From the IMG/VR virus record IMGVR_UViG_3300032293_001810, positions 1 to 63,017 of that record: a stretch of 63,017 nucleotides of DNA; one strand, 5' to 3'. The notes below the pieces were generated by a model that was given only the letters and a program-made list of their open reading frames with translations, was not told the DNA's origin and did no database searches. The position numbers were made by a program, and so were the translations under genes. Of this stretch, positions 7,513 through 16,142 are shown piece by piece. Position 1 is the stretch's first letter; the number at the start of each line of letters is the position of its first letter. Source of the DNA: a virus.

Positions 7513-8085
7513 ATGGACGATCGACTCAGCAAAAGAAAATATTCAAATAGGTCTCGTAGTGTTTGGGAAGTTTTGGCAAGCATGCCTATTGATCCAGATG
7601 ATCCACTACTAGCCTTGGAGCAAAACATAAAAAATAAAATGTATGACAAGCAATTCTATAAGCGAAAGCGGGCAAGCACACATAAGCACAAGATTGAGAT
7701 TGATATCCATAAAGTCCGAGAACTATGTAGCCAACCGCTTACTTGGGGGCAAATCGGTACTATACTAGGTGTATCAGATAGTAAGGTCAGAGCATTTGCT
7801 CAAATACATGGGATAAAGAAAACACATACACCTAGAGGGATAAAAAAGACGGGGACGGCTCTCACGAGTAAAGACTACCAACAACGCTACTATGATAAAA
7901 ATAGTCCGTCCGTTGAAGAGCTAGACAATTTGATGATTATCTATAAAGGCTTTATCGGATTACTAGCATACAAACTTGAGAAAAGCTTTCACATAACAAG
8001 GAACATGCTGAAATTTCGAGGTAGATATGAAGCTTGGCTCGCTTACAATAAAATCCACCGTGAAGAAATTTGTGGAAAATCTTAA
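7513..8085 (+). CDS. HTH protein of a phage-specific paralogous pair, copy 1
   Basis: 190 residues. The N-terminal segment VWEVLASMPIDPDDPLLALE is followed by the HTH unit TWGQIGTILGVSDSKVRAFA (about residues 76-95). A C-terminal domain then carries the signature SPSVEELDNLMIIYKGFIGL and ITRNMLKFRGRYEAW. Copy 2 at 8496 shares all three parts. The HTH unit belongs to the same class as the arrays at 1230 and 1699. It follows the serine recombinase by 8 bases. DNA binding is likely; the conserved C-terminal domain may be a dimerisation or partner-binding module (inference). Confidence 0.65.
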   Translation: MDDRLSKRKYSNRSRSVWEVLASMPIDPDDPLLALEQNIKNKMYDKQFYKRKRASTHKHKIEIDIHKVRELCSQPLTWGQIGTILGVSDSKVRAFAQIHGIKKTHTPRGIKKTGTALTSKDYQQRYYDKNSPSVEELDNLMIIYKGFIGLLAYKLEKSFHITRNMLKFRGRYEAWLAYNKIHREEICGKS

Positions 8086-8175
8086 TCTTTCTTCTTAGCT
8101 TTATACTTTTCCCACAAACCTTGTTCAGCGATTAAACTAACCGCCTCTGGTACATAAAAATATTTCATATAAAAA

Positions 8176-8225
8176 TCCTTTGTGCGTGTTTATATACAAA
8201 CCTAGCATATCAAAAAAGCAAAGGA
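8176..8225 (+). promoter_or_regulatory. Promoter and leader dyad before the gene at 8230
   Basis: TTGTGC (8180-8185) and TAGCAT (8203-8208) are 17 bases apart and could act as a weak sigma70-type promoter. The arm TCCTTTG (8176-8182) is complementary to CAAAGGA (8219-8225), which is the ribosome site of the next gene. The loop is long (36 bases), so pairing in RNA is less certain than in the other members. Confidence 0.4.
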
Positions 8226-8229
8226 CAAA

Positions 8230-8499
8230 ATGAATAATCAAGAAGAAAAGATCAAGATCAACATGGATTTGCGTGCAATTGAGCATTCATCAAGGCTTGG
8301 GGAAGATCAAGACAAGCTTATACTTAGATATCAAGCATTAGCTGATCATTGCACCACCTATTTACTAAAGAGCGATTTAACCGTTGAACAACAAACATAT
8401 GCACAAACCGTTAAAGATAGTTGTTTACTACAAATTTATTTCATGACTATGTCTAGTGATGAGAAAGCTAAGCATGCAAATATGTGGAGTAGAAGATGA
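8230..8499 (+). CDS. Unknown helical protein (89 aa)
   Basis: 89 residues, probably three or four helices (IEHSSRLGEDQDKLILRYQA, then a Cys-containing helical pair). Good AAAGGA ribosome site. It overlaps the start of the HTH gene at 8496 by 4 bases, so it probably belongs to the unit that includes the second HsdM-like methyltransferase. No function recognised. Confidence 0.55.
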   Translation: MNNQEEKIKINMDLRAIEHSSRLGEDQDKLILRYQALADHCTTYLLKSDLTVEQQTYAQTVKDSCLLQIYFMTMSSDEKAKHANMWSRR

Positions 8500-9062
8500 A
8501 GACATATAAAGTACAATCTGATGTACGAACAATGTTTGATGTTTTACAATCCATGCCTATGGATCCTGATGACCGTCTTTTAGAGATTGAGAAAAAGATG
8601 GAAAACAATGAATATGATGACGGCTTTTATGAAAAGCGAAAATCAAGAAAAGTACTAGCAAATCGCAAGCATTTTCTTGATAAAGATGAAGTTGCGAGCC
8701 TATGTAGCCAACCTCTAACTTGGAAACAAATTGAGGAAAAGCTAGGTGTACCCTCGCAAATAATCATGGATTTTGCTCGCAGTCATGGTATTGAGAAGGT
8801 GCATACACCAGCAGGTAGAAAAAAGACCGGCACAGCTATGACACAAAAAGAAATTGCTCGTAGGTACTATGAGAAAAACTCACCGTCCGTTGAAGAACTA
8901 GATCGTCTTATGCACCTTTACGGTGGCTTTATAGGATTACTAGCTTTTAAACTAGATAAAAGTTTCCAAATCACTCGTAACATGCTCAAGTTTCGAGGTA
9001 GATATGACGCTTGGATTAAATACAATTATCATTTAGGGAAAGGTGGCAAGCCACAAAAATGA
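8496..9062 (+). CDS. HTH protein of a phage-specific paralogous pair, copy 2
   Basis: 188 residues, paralogue of 7513. It has VLQSMPMDPDDRLLEIEKKM at the N-terminus, the HTH unit TWKQIEEKLGVPSQIIMDFA, and a strongly conserved C-terminal domain (SPSVEELDRLMHLYGGFIGL, ITRNMLKFRGRYDAW). It overlaps the HsdM-like gene at 9059 by 4 bases, so the two products are made together. HsdM enzymes need a DNA-recognition partner, and none of the usual HsdS type is visible. This protein is therefore a plausible but untested candidate for that role. Confidence 0.65.
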   Translation: MKTYKVQSDVRTMFDVLQSMPMDPDDRLLEIEKKMENNEYDDGFYEKRKSRKVLANRKHFLDKDEVASLCSQPLTWKQIEEKLGVPSQIIMDFARSHGIEKVHTPAGRKKTGTAMTQKEIARRYYEKNSPSVEELDRLMHLYGGFIGLLAFKLDKSFQITRNMLKFRGRYDAWIKYNYHLGKGGKPQK

Positions 9063-10417
9063 AAGATCAAATAGCATCACTATATAGAAAGTATGTGTAT
9101 TTCTACACGGAAGAAAGCATAGCTAAAATCATCGTTCAAAGCCTACTACTTCGTATGCTTTTAGGTGAGAATGAAGAGTATGTATCTCACTATGCTTTGA
9201 GAGATAAGCTAAGGCAAGTTGCCTATCAGCAGTATGACTATAGTTACTTGATTGAGCCTGAAGTCTTTAACTCTGAGAAATCCCTTGAAATTTACAATCA
9301 AGTCAAGGACTTTGATTTGATGGGGGATGTTGACGATCTGGGGATTGTGTTTGAAGGCTTGATGAGTAGAGCGGATGCCCAAAAGCTTGGGGCTTTCTAT
9401 ACTCCCCCAACACTCGCTAGCCTTATCATTCAAATTAGCTTACTAGATAAAGACAAGGAAACGGATCTAAAAATCTATGATCCAGCTATGGGGACGGCGG
9501 GCTTACTTGTTATTGCACACAAGCATATTCTGAGAGTAAGACAAAACCTTGATGTTGATTACTATGGGCAAGAGTTTAACTCAACCTCATGGAAGATAGC
9601 TTGTATCAATGCTCTACTTTATCAAATGAGTTTCTACTTTGGTAATCTACCAGGTAGCACAATGTACGATGATAAGCATAAGGATTTACGAGCCGATATT
9701 ATCCTAGCAAATCCACCTTACAATCAAAAGGCATGGGATATAGGTTTAGATTTAGCTAATGATCCACGCTTTAAAGACTTTCCCAAACCACCGTCAAGCA
9801 ATGGTAATTTTGCTTGGATACTTCATTGCTTGTACCACCTAAATCATAAGGGTATTGCATGCATTGTCATGGCTAACGGCTCACTCACTACAAATCAAAA
9901 AGATGAGCTTATTGTAAGACAATACCTAATTAAGCATGATTTGATAGAGGCTATCATCACACTACCGCCTAAACTCTTTGTAAGTACGGGAATACCTTGT
10001 TGTATATGGGTACTAAACAAGAAAAAGATAAGAATAGGTCAAATGCTTCTTATTGACATATCAAGTCAAGGTCAGCCTATTAGCAAGAAACAAAATGAGC
10101 TGAGTGCTGATACAATCAATAAGGTGCTAGAGGATATTAGCAAGTGGAGAGAGGGACATGAGATACAAAATATCAATAATCTTGTGAGTATTGATTACAC
10201 ACGAGTTTTTGAGAAGAATTTCAATCTATCACCTAGTCAATACCTTGAGGTGGATGTTGAGAGAGTAGAGATTACGGAAGAAAGCTTTATTGAAAAGCTT
10301 AGCAAATTAATTTACGACTTTGAGAGGCTAGCCGATGAAGAGAAAAAATTATCTATTGAGATTATCTCTAACCTGAAGAAGCTAAAGTACGAACAAGCTG
10401 ATAACGATGAAATTTAA
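9059..10417 (+). CDS. Second HsdM-like N6-adenine DNA methyltransferase, full-length
   Basis: 452 residues. A helical N-terminal domain is followed by LGAFYTPPTLASL, SAM motif IYDPAMGTAGLLV, catalytic NPPY (218-221), the HsdM block IVMANGSLTTNQKDELIVRQ, and a C-terminal tail with FNLSPSQYL and a coiled-coil ending. The tail that is detached in the gene pair 3808/4851 is fused here. It shares only the family core with that first enzyme, so the two were not recently duplicated. There is no HsdR or HsdS neighbour; the gene immediately upstream is the HTH protein at 8496. Role: modification of phage DNA, probably against host restriction (inference). Confidence 0.85.
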   Translation: MKDQIASLYRKYVYFYTEESIAKIIVQSLLLRMLLGENEEYVSHYALRDKLRQVAYQQYDYSYLIEPEVFNSEKSLEIYNQVKDFDLMGDVDDLGIVFEGLMSRADAQKLGAFYTPPTLASLIIQISLLDKDKETDLKIYDPAMGTAGLLVIAHKHILRVRQNLDVDYYGQEFNSTSWKIACINALLYQMSFYFGNLPGSTMYDDKHKDLRADIILANPPYNQKAWDIGLDLANDPRFKDFPKPPSSNGNFAWILHCLYHLNHKGIACIVMANGSLTTNQKDELIVRQYLIKHDLIEAIITLPPKLFVSTGIPCCIWVLNKKKIRIGQMLLIDISSQGQPISKKQNELSADTINKVLEDISKWREGHEIQNINNLVSIDYTRVFEKNFNLSPSQYLEVDVERVEITEESFIEKLSKLIYDFERLADEEKKLSIEIISNLKKLKYEQADNDEI

Positions 10418-10437
10418 TTTTAGTGACTTGTGTTATT

Positions 10438-10456
10438 GATCTGAAAGGATCCACAC
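10438..10456 (+). promoter_or_regulatory. GATC-paired dyad before the gene at 10458
   Basis: GATC at 10438-10441 and GATC at 10448-10451 flank TGAAAG, which holds the ribosome site; GTGT at 10430-10433 can add pairs with ACAC at 10453-10456. It is weaker than the other leader dyads but in the same position. Confidence 0.35.
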
Positions 10457-10457
10457 T

Positions 10458-10766
10458 ATGTTCACACTACAAGATATATCAAGCGGGGAACTATTCCAAA
10501 AGGTTGCATTAGCAATTACCCCCAAAGAAGAGCAGCAAGATTTCATTGCTGATATTTGCCTAGTCTATGACGAGCTTGCAAAGCTTAGTTATACACAAAT
10601 GAAACTCAATCAATTCACAAGGACTAAGTCCGTACTTCATCCAGTGATAGAGGATTGCTTTGAACTTATTCTTAAAACAATCCTCTTAGTAGGTGCACAA
10701 AATAGCATCCATGTACTTGTCCGCCCATCTCTATTAACCGTACTAAGAAGTAGAAATCATGTTTGA
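10458..10766 (+). CDS. Unknown protein (102 aa)
   Basis: 102 residues with good AAAGGA initiation. The sequence looks helical, with a hydrophobic C-terminal half (ILKTILLVGAQNSIHVLVRP) too short and polar to be a sure membrane segment. It overlaps the next gene by 8 bases. Not recognised. Confidence 0.55.
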   Translation: MFTLQDISSGELFQKVALAITPKEEQQDFIADICLVYDELAKLSYTQMKLNQFTRTKSVLHPVIEDCFELILKTILLVGAQNSIHVLVRPSLLTVLRSRNHV

Positions 10767-11943
10767 CGATAGAGCATTAGCCTTAGAGGATAGGATCAAA
10801 GAAATCCAAAGAGAAGAACAAGACAAAGCAAAGGCTAAACTTGTCCTGATGATTAAGGGCGGTCAGCTTGATGGGATTAATCGAGCAATCCAAAGATTTG
10901 AGAAAGCCTTAGATATCCCCGTTATTCAAGCGATTTGGCACGATTGTAAGCATGACATATCAATTGATCCAAACATGAGAATACCACCTAAATTTGCGGT
11001 GTACTTGAGTAAGACTCTAGCACAATATAGCGACAAGCTAGAACTATGTGATGACGCAATCAAGTGTGGTGCAATTGGGGCTTTTTCACTAGAAGAAATT
11101 GCAAGTATTACACAATGCACAATCAATCAAGTCAACGAAGCAATTTTAAAACACATGCAAGGGAAGATCATGCAACAACCAAAAGAAAATCTAATTCCTA
11201 GTGAACTTGTACCCTATTTCAAGAGGCCTCAAGAAGAGTTTTTCACGATGAGTAGAACGGCAATCGTGAGAGAACTACAAAAGAACGGTATCTTTGAGTT
11301 TTTCAGCCAAACCACCGTCGCAAGGCTACTTCAAGTATCAGAGCGAACGGTAAGATATGGCCTTGAAAATCCACAAGTACCACCAAAAGGTGATGAACTT
11401 TCACCTCTTGCCTTAGAACTAAAGAATGATCCAGATTTTCAAAGGCACAAGTTTGTAACTCGTAACTCTCTTTTAAGTGCGATTTATCGTCATCCTAGAT
11501 ACACCTTACTCAGAACTTCCGAGATTGCTAAAATAGTGAATTGTCCCCTTAGCAATGCCTCAAATATAAAGGCAAAAGTACTTGATCAGAAAATACAAAA
11601 GGAAGAGGAAGTTATACAAAAGGAACAAGAACAACCTAAGCCTAAACAAGCTGAGCCTATTGTTGAGACAATCATTGAGCCAAAGCAAGCTGAGCCTATT
11701 GTTGAAACAATCATTGAGCCTAAACAAGCTGAAACAAAACAAGCTGAGCAAAAACAAGCTGATCCTATTGTTGAGACAATCATTGAGCCTAAAAAGATCG
11801 GTCAAGGCAAGAAGATCGTATATAAACAAAAAATTGATGATCTTCTACTCATCCTATATCCTGATGGTATCTCAAGAGAGCAAATTAGCAATCTAAGCAA
11901 AGTAATGAAGCACCTAAATCGTGCGATAAGATCGAAAGGATAG
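10759..11943 (+). CDS. Multi-HTH protein with a repeated acidic linker
   Basis: 394 residues. An N-terminal helical part is followed by several HTH-like segments: SLEEIASITQCTINQVNEAI (about 114), SQTTVARLLQVSERTVRYGL (about 190) and RTSEIAKIVNCPLSNASNIK (about 252). A low-complexity linker then carries three copies of a 13-residue unit (KQAEPIVETIIEP), and a small C-terminal HTH-like domain ends the protein. This design suggests a DNA-binding scaffold with a flexible tether. A replication-initiator or transcription-regulator role is possible, since it lies upstream of the primase-helicase, but this is an inference. Confidence 0.6.
   Translation: MFDDRALALEDRIKEIQREEQDKAKAKLVLMIKGGQLDGINRAIQRFEKALDIPVIQAIWHDCKHDISIDPNMRIPPKFAVYLSKTLAQYSDKLELCDDAIKCGAIGAFSLEEIASITQCTINQVNEAILKHMQGKIMQQPKENLIPSELVPYFKRPQEEFFTMSRTAIVRELQKNGIFEFFSQTTVARLLQVSERTVRYGLENPQVPPKGDELSPLALELKNDPDFQRHKFVTRNSLLSAIYRHPRYTLLRTSEIAKIVNCPLSNASNIKAKVLDQKIQKEEEVIQKEQEQPKPKQAEPIVETIIEPKQAEPIVETIIEPKQAETKQAEQKQADPIVETIIEPKKIGQGKKIVYKQKIDDLLLILYPDGISREQISNLSKVMKHLNRAIRSKG
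11644..11790 (+). repeat. In-frame 39-base coding repeats
   Basis: Within the gene at 10759 a 39-base unit encoding KQAEPIVETIIEP occurs twice in tandem. A third, slightly changed copy (QADPIVETIIEP) follows after a short KQAE-rich spacer. Shadow reading frames on both strands here come from this repeat. Confidence 0.85.
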
Positions 11944-11950
11944 AATGATC

Positions 11951-12151
11951 ATGGCAATTTATACACTCCAGTGCAAAAAATGCCGAACTGAAAGCACAAA
12001 GAGAATGAGCATGGATGATAAAATCCCTTCTACATGCGATAGTATCAATCATAACGGTTGTGATGGTGAGCTTGTTAAAATCATCACTGGCTCACAATTT
12101 GCCCTCAAAGGTAGTGGATGGTTTAGGGATGGATATTTTAAGCAAAGGTAG
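11951..12151 (+). CDS. FmdB-type zinc-ribbon protein
   Basis: 66 residues. The ATG at 11951 gives MAIYTLQCKKCRTE and is 10 bases from AAAGGA; an ATG at 11945 is too close. The layout matches the FmdB zinc-ribbon family: a start of the MPIYEYxCxxC type, a second Cys pair (STCDSINHNGC), and the end ALKGSGWFRDGYF like the family's LKGSGWYKTDY. Zinc binding is likely; the biochemical role of the family is poorly defined. Confidence 0.75.
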   Translation: MAIYTLQCKKCRTESTKRMSMDDKIPSTCDSINHNGCDGELVKIITGSQFALKGSGWFRDGYFKQR

Positions 12152-12198
12152 ATACTAAATTTGTGTTATTCATGTAGAACTTTTACACGGAGCGATAC

Positions 12199-12495
12199 AT
12201 GACTACTACCTTGCACGACCAGATACTTGAAGCAATTACCTCACAATTAAAATTAATCGAAGGGATTGCAGCAAAGCCCACATTTCAAAACTTACTCAAG
12301 CTAAATCAAATTGCTGATGATCTTTACACTTTGGCAAAGCAAGGTGATGAGTATAACCGCCTTGTGATTGATGGTATCAAAGAAGAATGGCTCAAGCCTC
12401 TCAGTGTATTAAATCAATTAAAGACTTTACTCAAGGACGGTGTACTACCCCCAAATCCTACGGAAAATGTAGACGAGATTTCGCCTAAAAAGTAG
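12199..12495 (+). CDS. Unknown helical protein (98 aa)
   Basis: 98 residues, acidic and helical throughout (LEAITSQLKLIEGIAA, LNQIADDLYTLAKQGDEY), with a Pro-rich tail. CGGAG precedes the start. It lies ahead of the primase-helicase unit, and its leader has a GTGTTATTC element as in the gene at 10458. Function unknown. Confidence 0.55.
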   Translation: MTTTLHDQILEAITSQLKLIEGIAAKPTFQNLLKLNQIADDLYTLAKQGDEYNRLVIDGIKEEWLKPLSVLNQLKTLLKDGVLPPNPTENVDEISPKK

Positions 12496-12507
12496 GATGC
12501 AAATACA

Positions 12508-12660
12508 ATGCTGATCATCGTAGTTTTAACTTTTTTTTTAATTTTATCTTGCTTTTATATAGATAAATTTTTATATTGTCCTAATCAAATGATTTCACCG
12601 AACAACCTCACAACATGGTGGATCATCATATATACTTGGAGCATGTCAAATGAGAACTAG
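12508..12660 (+). CDS. Single-span membrane micro-protein (50 aa)
   Basis: 50 residues. It begins MLIIVVLTFFLILSCFYI, a strong membrane segment, and a second Trp/Ile-rich stretch (TTWWIIIYTW) lies near the end. GTAGGATG precedes the start. It overlaps the primase-helicase start at 12650 by 11 bases. Such small membrane genes recur in this phage; function unknown. Confidence 0.5.
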   Translation: MLIIVVLTFFLILSCFYIDKFLYCPNQMISPNNLTTWWIIIYTWSMSNEN

Positions 12661-15600
12661 CTTTAAATCTCTCAAAAAAGAAGATAAAGATCAAGGTATT
12701 GTAAAATTCAAGCAAGCCTTGGGGATTGGTGCGGTAGGTAGAAAGAAATGGCAAAGCCCTTACGATTATGCAAATGCTGATCATAAGCTAGGCTCTGAGA
12801 GCATTTACGATCTTAATGTACTTGATAGCCTTAATAAGGTAGGTATTGGACCAGGTCAAGCTATTGTGAAGTTAAATGGTAGTGATTTGAATATGTTCGT
12901 AACTACTGGGGCATATGCTAAGCGAGGGATTGAACAAGCTAAAACATCCCCCGATTATGTTGCTTTAGATGGTAAAGATTGCCTCAAGGTTTTAAATCTA
13001 TTCTTAGAGATTGATTTCAAAGGTGCTGATAGAGATTGGTATCACGATCAAGTAAAGCATGGTACATATTCTCACGATTTAGGTCAGAAGATAGAAGCTG
13101 AAATAGCATATTTAAAGACTATCAAAGAAATCAAACAAGCCCCCTCTATGATTGTCTTATCAAAGAATGGTATCCATATCCATTTTGCTCTTAGTCTTGC
13201 CTCTGGTTGGTCACATGCTGGCATTCAATACCTACTTGATCTACCAACACAAGAGCAAGAACAATTTTGTATAGATGCGGGTATCTCAAGCATTGGTGAT
13301 TTAGAGCCTCAATATTTCGATGGTAAGGAAAGTAATTGTATTAGAAATTGGTGGAAAAAGGTATTTGAGAGCAACAATTTGAAGGATCGTAATTATGATG
13401 ACGCCGTACTAGATATAGGCTCACGCAAGTGTAGAGAGGTGGGGATGTACCACACTAAAGACTTGAACAATCCTTGGTTAATGGAGCCGTTCTTTTCATC
13501 AAGTTATAGTCAAAATCCTATCAAGCCTACAATCGAGCAACCTACAAAAAAAGATGAAGAGAAGAAGACTAGATTGCTTATGGAAAAAATTGTGGACGGT
13601 AAGACACCTCACCGTCATTTAGATGGATCAGAGCTTATCTCTATCGGTGCTACTGGTAAAAAGACACAAGTAAAGCATGAACAAATTACCGTTCAAGAAC
13701 TAGTGGACAATTGGGATAAGTACAATAGCGAATATGGTATGAAAGGTGATAAAATTCAAGCATGCTTAGATTTCCTATCTCCAGAGATGCCAAAGCCTTA
13801 TGAGTCAATCGGTGGTGCATTTGTGAATAAGAGTGAGGACGGTGCATTACTCATTCACCTCGTGCATCCTATGAAACCTAAAACATCAAGTGGTAATCAA
13901 ATCAGTTTATTTGTGCTACCTACTGACAAGCAAGCAACAAAGATGAAGAACAAGGCTATCTCAGCCGCTCTCGCTCTTGATATTGATGCTAAGACGGGCA
14001 AGATTGAAAAGACCGAAACTAATCTAAGAATTATTTTGCAAAAGGATCAGCTTATCACCTCAATCTATAAGCTTGATATCTTGCGGGGGCAAATGGTTGT
14101 CCATCATGCAATTAAGACAAGTTCTACAAGCCCATCATCATGTATTGAACTTGATCAACCTATTGCTGATCAGATCAAGGGAAAGATCAAGAATAAAGCC
14201 TTTTGTAAGATGAAGGCTAGGGAAATGCAAGATGAGGACTTTATCGTTCTTCAAGCCCATATCAAACAAATCTATGGGGTAGAATATCCACGCCCCCAAA
14301 TCATTGAGAATATCAAGGCTTGTTTCAGTACTAATCCCTCTATGGATGTTAAGTTTAATCTCGTGCATGAGAAATTCTTAGGTCACTATGAAAAATGGGT
14401 AAAGGCTGGTCGTCCCCAAATGCTAGATACTTGGCTACCAGATACACTACAAGTTAGTAAAACAATCAATCCCGAATACTATGCTCACCTCTCAATGGTT
14501 GGTCGTAAGCTTTTAATAGGTCTTACCGCTCGTGCATACTCTTTCTCTGATCCTACAAAACTTGAAATGATGTTATGTATTACGGGCAAATCTCAAGGGA
14601 CGGGGAAGAGTACTTTCTCTGAAACTTTAGTTAGATCATTACTTGACCTTTTCGGTGTAGAGACATCCACCGCCGGCCATATGGATAACCGCTTTATCCT
14701 TAGCACAAGACAAGATGACAATAAGAGCGGGGATAAGATTTTAAGCTATGAAGGTAAATTGATCTATCAGCTTGAAGAGTTTGGCACGGATCAAGTAGGT
14801 AAGAAATCAGCAAATCAATTAAAGAATGCAATCTCTGAGAAGAGTGTTGAAGGTCGATCAGCTTATGAAAGATTTAATCGCTCTCTCAATTACACTCACT
14901 TTATTGTCAGTACTACAAATGATAGATACTTCCTACATGAAGGTGATGGTGACCAACGCCGTTTCTTAATCCTTGATCTTGATTATGTAGGTACGGACGG
15001 CTACTATGCTATCCCCCTAGACGGTATCAAAAAGCCCGTGAATTTCTTAAAAGGCAATGAAGGCTTCATTGATCGTGATTTGATGGCAAGCTTACTTAAC
15101 CTTGCTTTTGGTGAAGCTTTTGCTCGTGCTATCCATGGTGAAATTCAATCAGGCACCGCTAAGGATTTACTAGCCGTTCGCTCAGCCAAAGATGTCCTCA
15201 CTGGTCAACCTACCGATCAAGAAATTGTGTGCGAAATGCCTCGCTTATCTCATGAAGAAAAAGCTAAGGTAGCCGTATTTAATAAGCGTTATGAAATGGG
15301 TAGTGAGAGAATGAAAGACGCTTTAATCAAGTTCTTCAAAGATCAAGGTGAGAACAATTTCAGCTTCAAGTATCATGCTTTAGAAGCTGGTGTAAAAGAA
15401 GAGGTTGGATTTATCAAGCACCAAAATCAAGTGATTGAGGCTATGGGTAGCCTTGAATATCCTCTTGTAAAAGTAGAGCGTAAGGTTGGCGGTACTTGCT
15501 GGCAATTCGTAGCTAAGGATGGTAAGAGCTTGCTTGATTTCAATCCTTATGCTGGACTTCGTGATGATGAAGAAGAGAGCAAGACCTTGAGAGCGGTAAG

Positions 15601-16072
15601 AGAGCATGACTTGACCGTTCGCTCACTAGAACAAAAGATCAAAGAACTTGAAGAGGCTCTTAAAAAACAACAAAGCATTGTAGTAAAAGAACCAGAGATT
15701 ATTATCCTCGACAAGTCTGAGTCCTTTGATACCTTTACCCCAGAGATTGAAGAAGACGATGATGATGATTTCAAGTGGGAAATTGTCCCGTCTATTGCTC
15801 AAATCACCTCTCAATCAAGCTATACTCCTATCAAGGTGGATGCTGATGTGAAAACACTACTTGCACATAATCAAGCGGTGCAAAAAGCGAACATAGAACA
15901 AGGTGCACAACATCTTGCACAACATAGCAGCAAGCCTAGAGTAGAGATACCTACACCACCACCAAAGCAAAAGATTAAGGCAACAGATCCATTTGTCAGC
16001 CCACTAGATGATATTGATGAGAATGATCCAGAAATCATTAAAAACATCTTAAAAGTCTTCTCAAAAGATTGA
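12650..16072 (+). CDS. Primase-helicase: AEP-like primase fused to VirE/D5-type superfamily 3 helicase
   Basis: 1140 residues. The N-terminal third has archaeo-eukaryotic primase features: FLEIDFKG with the acidic pair around 120-122, and NGIHIHFAL (His near 176). The middle and C-terminal part holds a VirE/D5-like NTPase with Walker A GKSQGTGKST (about 646-655) and the downstream block LIYQLEEFGTDQ. A block VSTTNDRYFLHEGDGDQRRF, typical of the family's sensor/arginine-finger region, follows. The C-terminus is an acidic tail (EIEEDDDDDFKWEI) and linker. It would unwind the replication fork as a hexamer and make primers. GGAG lies upstream of the ATG. The promoter for the next gene overlaps its stop codon. 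Confidence 0.85.
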   Translation: MRTSFKSLKKEDKDQGIVKFKQALGIGAVGRKKWQSPYDYANADHKLGSESIYDLNVLDSLNKVGIGPGQAIVKLNGSDLNMFVTTGAYAKRGIEQAKTSPDYVALDGKDCLKVLNLFLEIDFKGADRDWYHDQVKHGTYSHDLGQKIEAEIAYLKTIKEIKQAPSMIVLSKNGIHIHFALSLASGWSHAGIQYLLDLPTQEQEQFCIDAGISSIGDLEPQYFDGKESNCIRNWWKKVFESNNLKDRNYDDAVLDIGSRKCREVGMYHTKDLNNPWLMEPFFSSSYSQNPIKPTIEQPTKKDEEKKTRLLMEKIVDGKTPHRHLDGSELISIGATGKKTQVKHEQITVQELVDNWDKYNSEYGMKGDKIQACLDFLSPEMPKPYESIGGAFVNKSEDGALLIHLVHPMKPKTSSGNQISLFVLPTDKQATKMKNKAISAALALDIDAKTGKIEKTETNLRIILQKDQLITSIYKLDILRGQMVVHHAIKTSSTSPSSCIELDQPIADQIKGKIKNKAFCKMKAREMQDEDFIVLQAHIKQIYGVEYPRPQIIENIKACFSTNPSMDVKFNLVHEKFLGHYEKWVKAGRPQMLDTWLPDTLQVSKTINPEYYAHLSMVGRKLLIGLTARAYSFSDPTKLEMMLCITGKSQGTGKSTFSETLVRSLLDLFGVETSTAGHMDNRFILSTRQDDNKSGDKILSYEGKLIYQLEEFGTDQVGKKSANQLKNAISEKSVEGRSAYERFNRSLNYTHFIVSTTNDRYFLHEGDGDQRRFLILDLDYVGTDGYYAIPLDGIKKPVNFLKGNEGFIDRDLMASLLNLAFGEAFARAIHGEIQSGTAKDLLAVRSAKDVLTGQPTDQEIVCEMPRLSHEEKAKVAVFNKRYEMGSERMKDALIKFFKDQGENNFSFKYHALEAGVKEEVGFIKHQNQVIEAMGSLEYPLVKVERKVGGTCWQFVAKDGKSLLDFNPYAGLRDDEEESKTLRAVREHDLTVRSLEQKIKELEEALKKQQSIVVKEPEIIILDKSESFDTFTPEIEEDDDDDFKWEIVPSIAQITSQSSYTPIKVDADVKTLLAHNQAVQKANIEQGAQHLAQHSSKPRVEIPTPPPKQKIKATDPFVSPLDDIDENDPEIIKNILKVFSKD

Positions 16073-16132
16073 CCTTATATAAAGATTTTGATATACTTTG
16101 ATCATAACAAAGCCGTCAACACTAATCAAAGT
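16069..16132 (+). promoter_or_regulatory. Sigma70-like promoter and dyad before the gene at 16143
   Basis: TTGACC (16069-16074), a 17-base spacer and TATACT (16092-16097) make a good promoter. Its -35 lies over the stop codon of the primase gene. ACTTTGAT (16095-16102) is complementary to ATCAAAGT (16125-16132), and AGTGAG next to it is the ribosome site. The left arm overlaps the -10, so here the dyad more likely acts in DNA than in RNA. Confidence 0.6.
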
Positions 16133-16142
16133 GAGTTTTTTT

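Noticed and set aside
8082-8168. Minus-strand 28-codon frame with an AAAGGA-like site
   Set aside because: Its ribosome site is only the complement of the leader dyad arm (TCCTTTG/CAAAGGA), it overlaps a gene end, and all neighbours are on the plus strand.
11560-11896. Several long open frames on both strands
   Set aside because: They arise from the 39-base coding repeats of the gene at 10759, which keep other frames open; their composition is low-complexity and none has a ribosome site.
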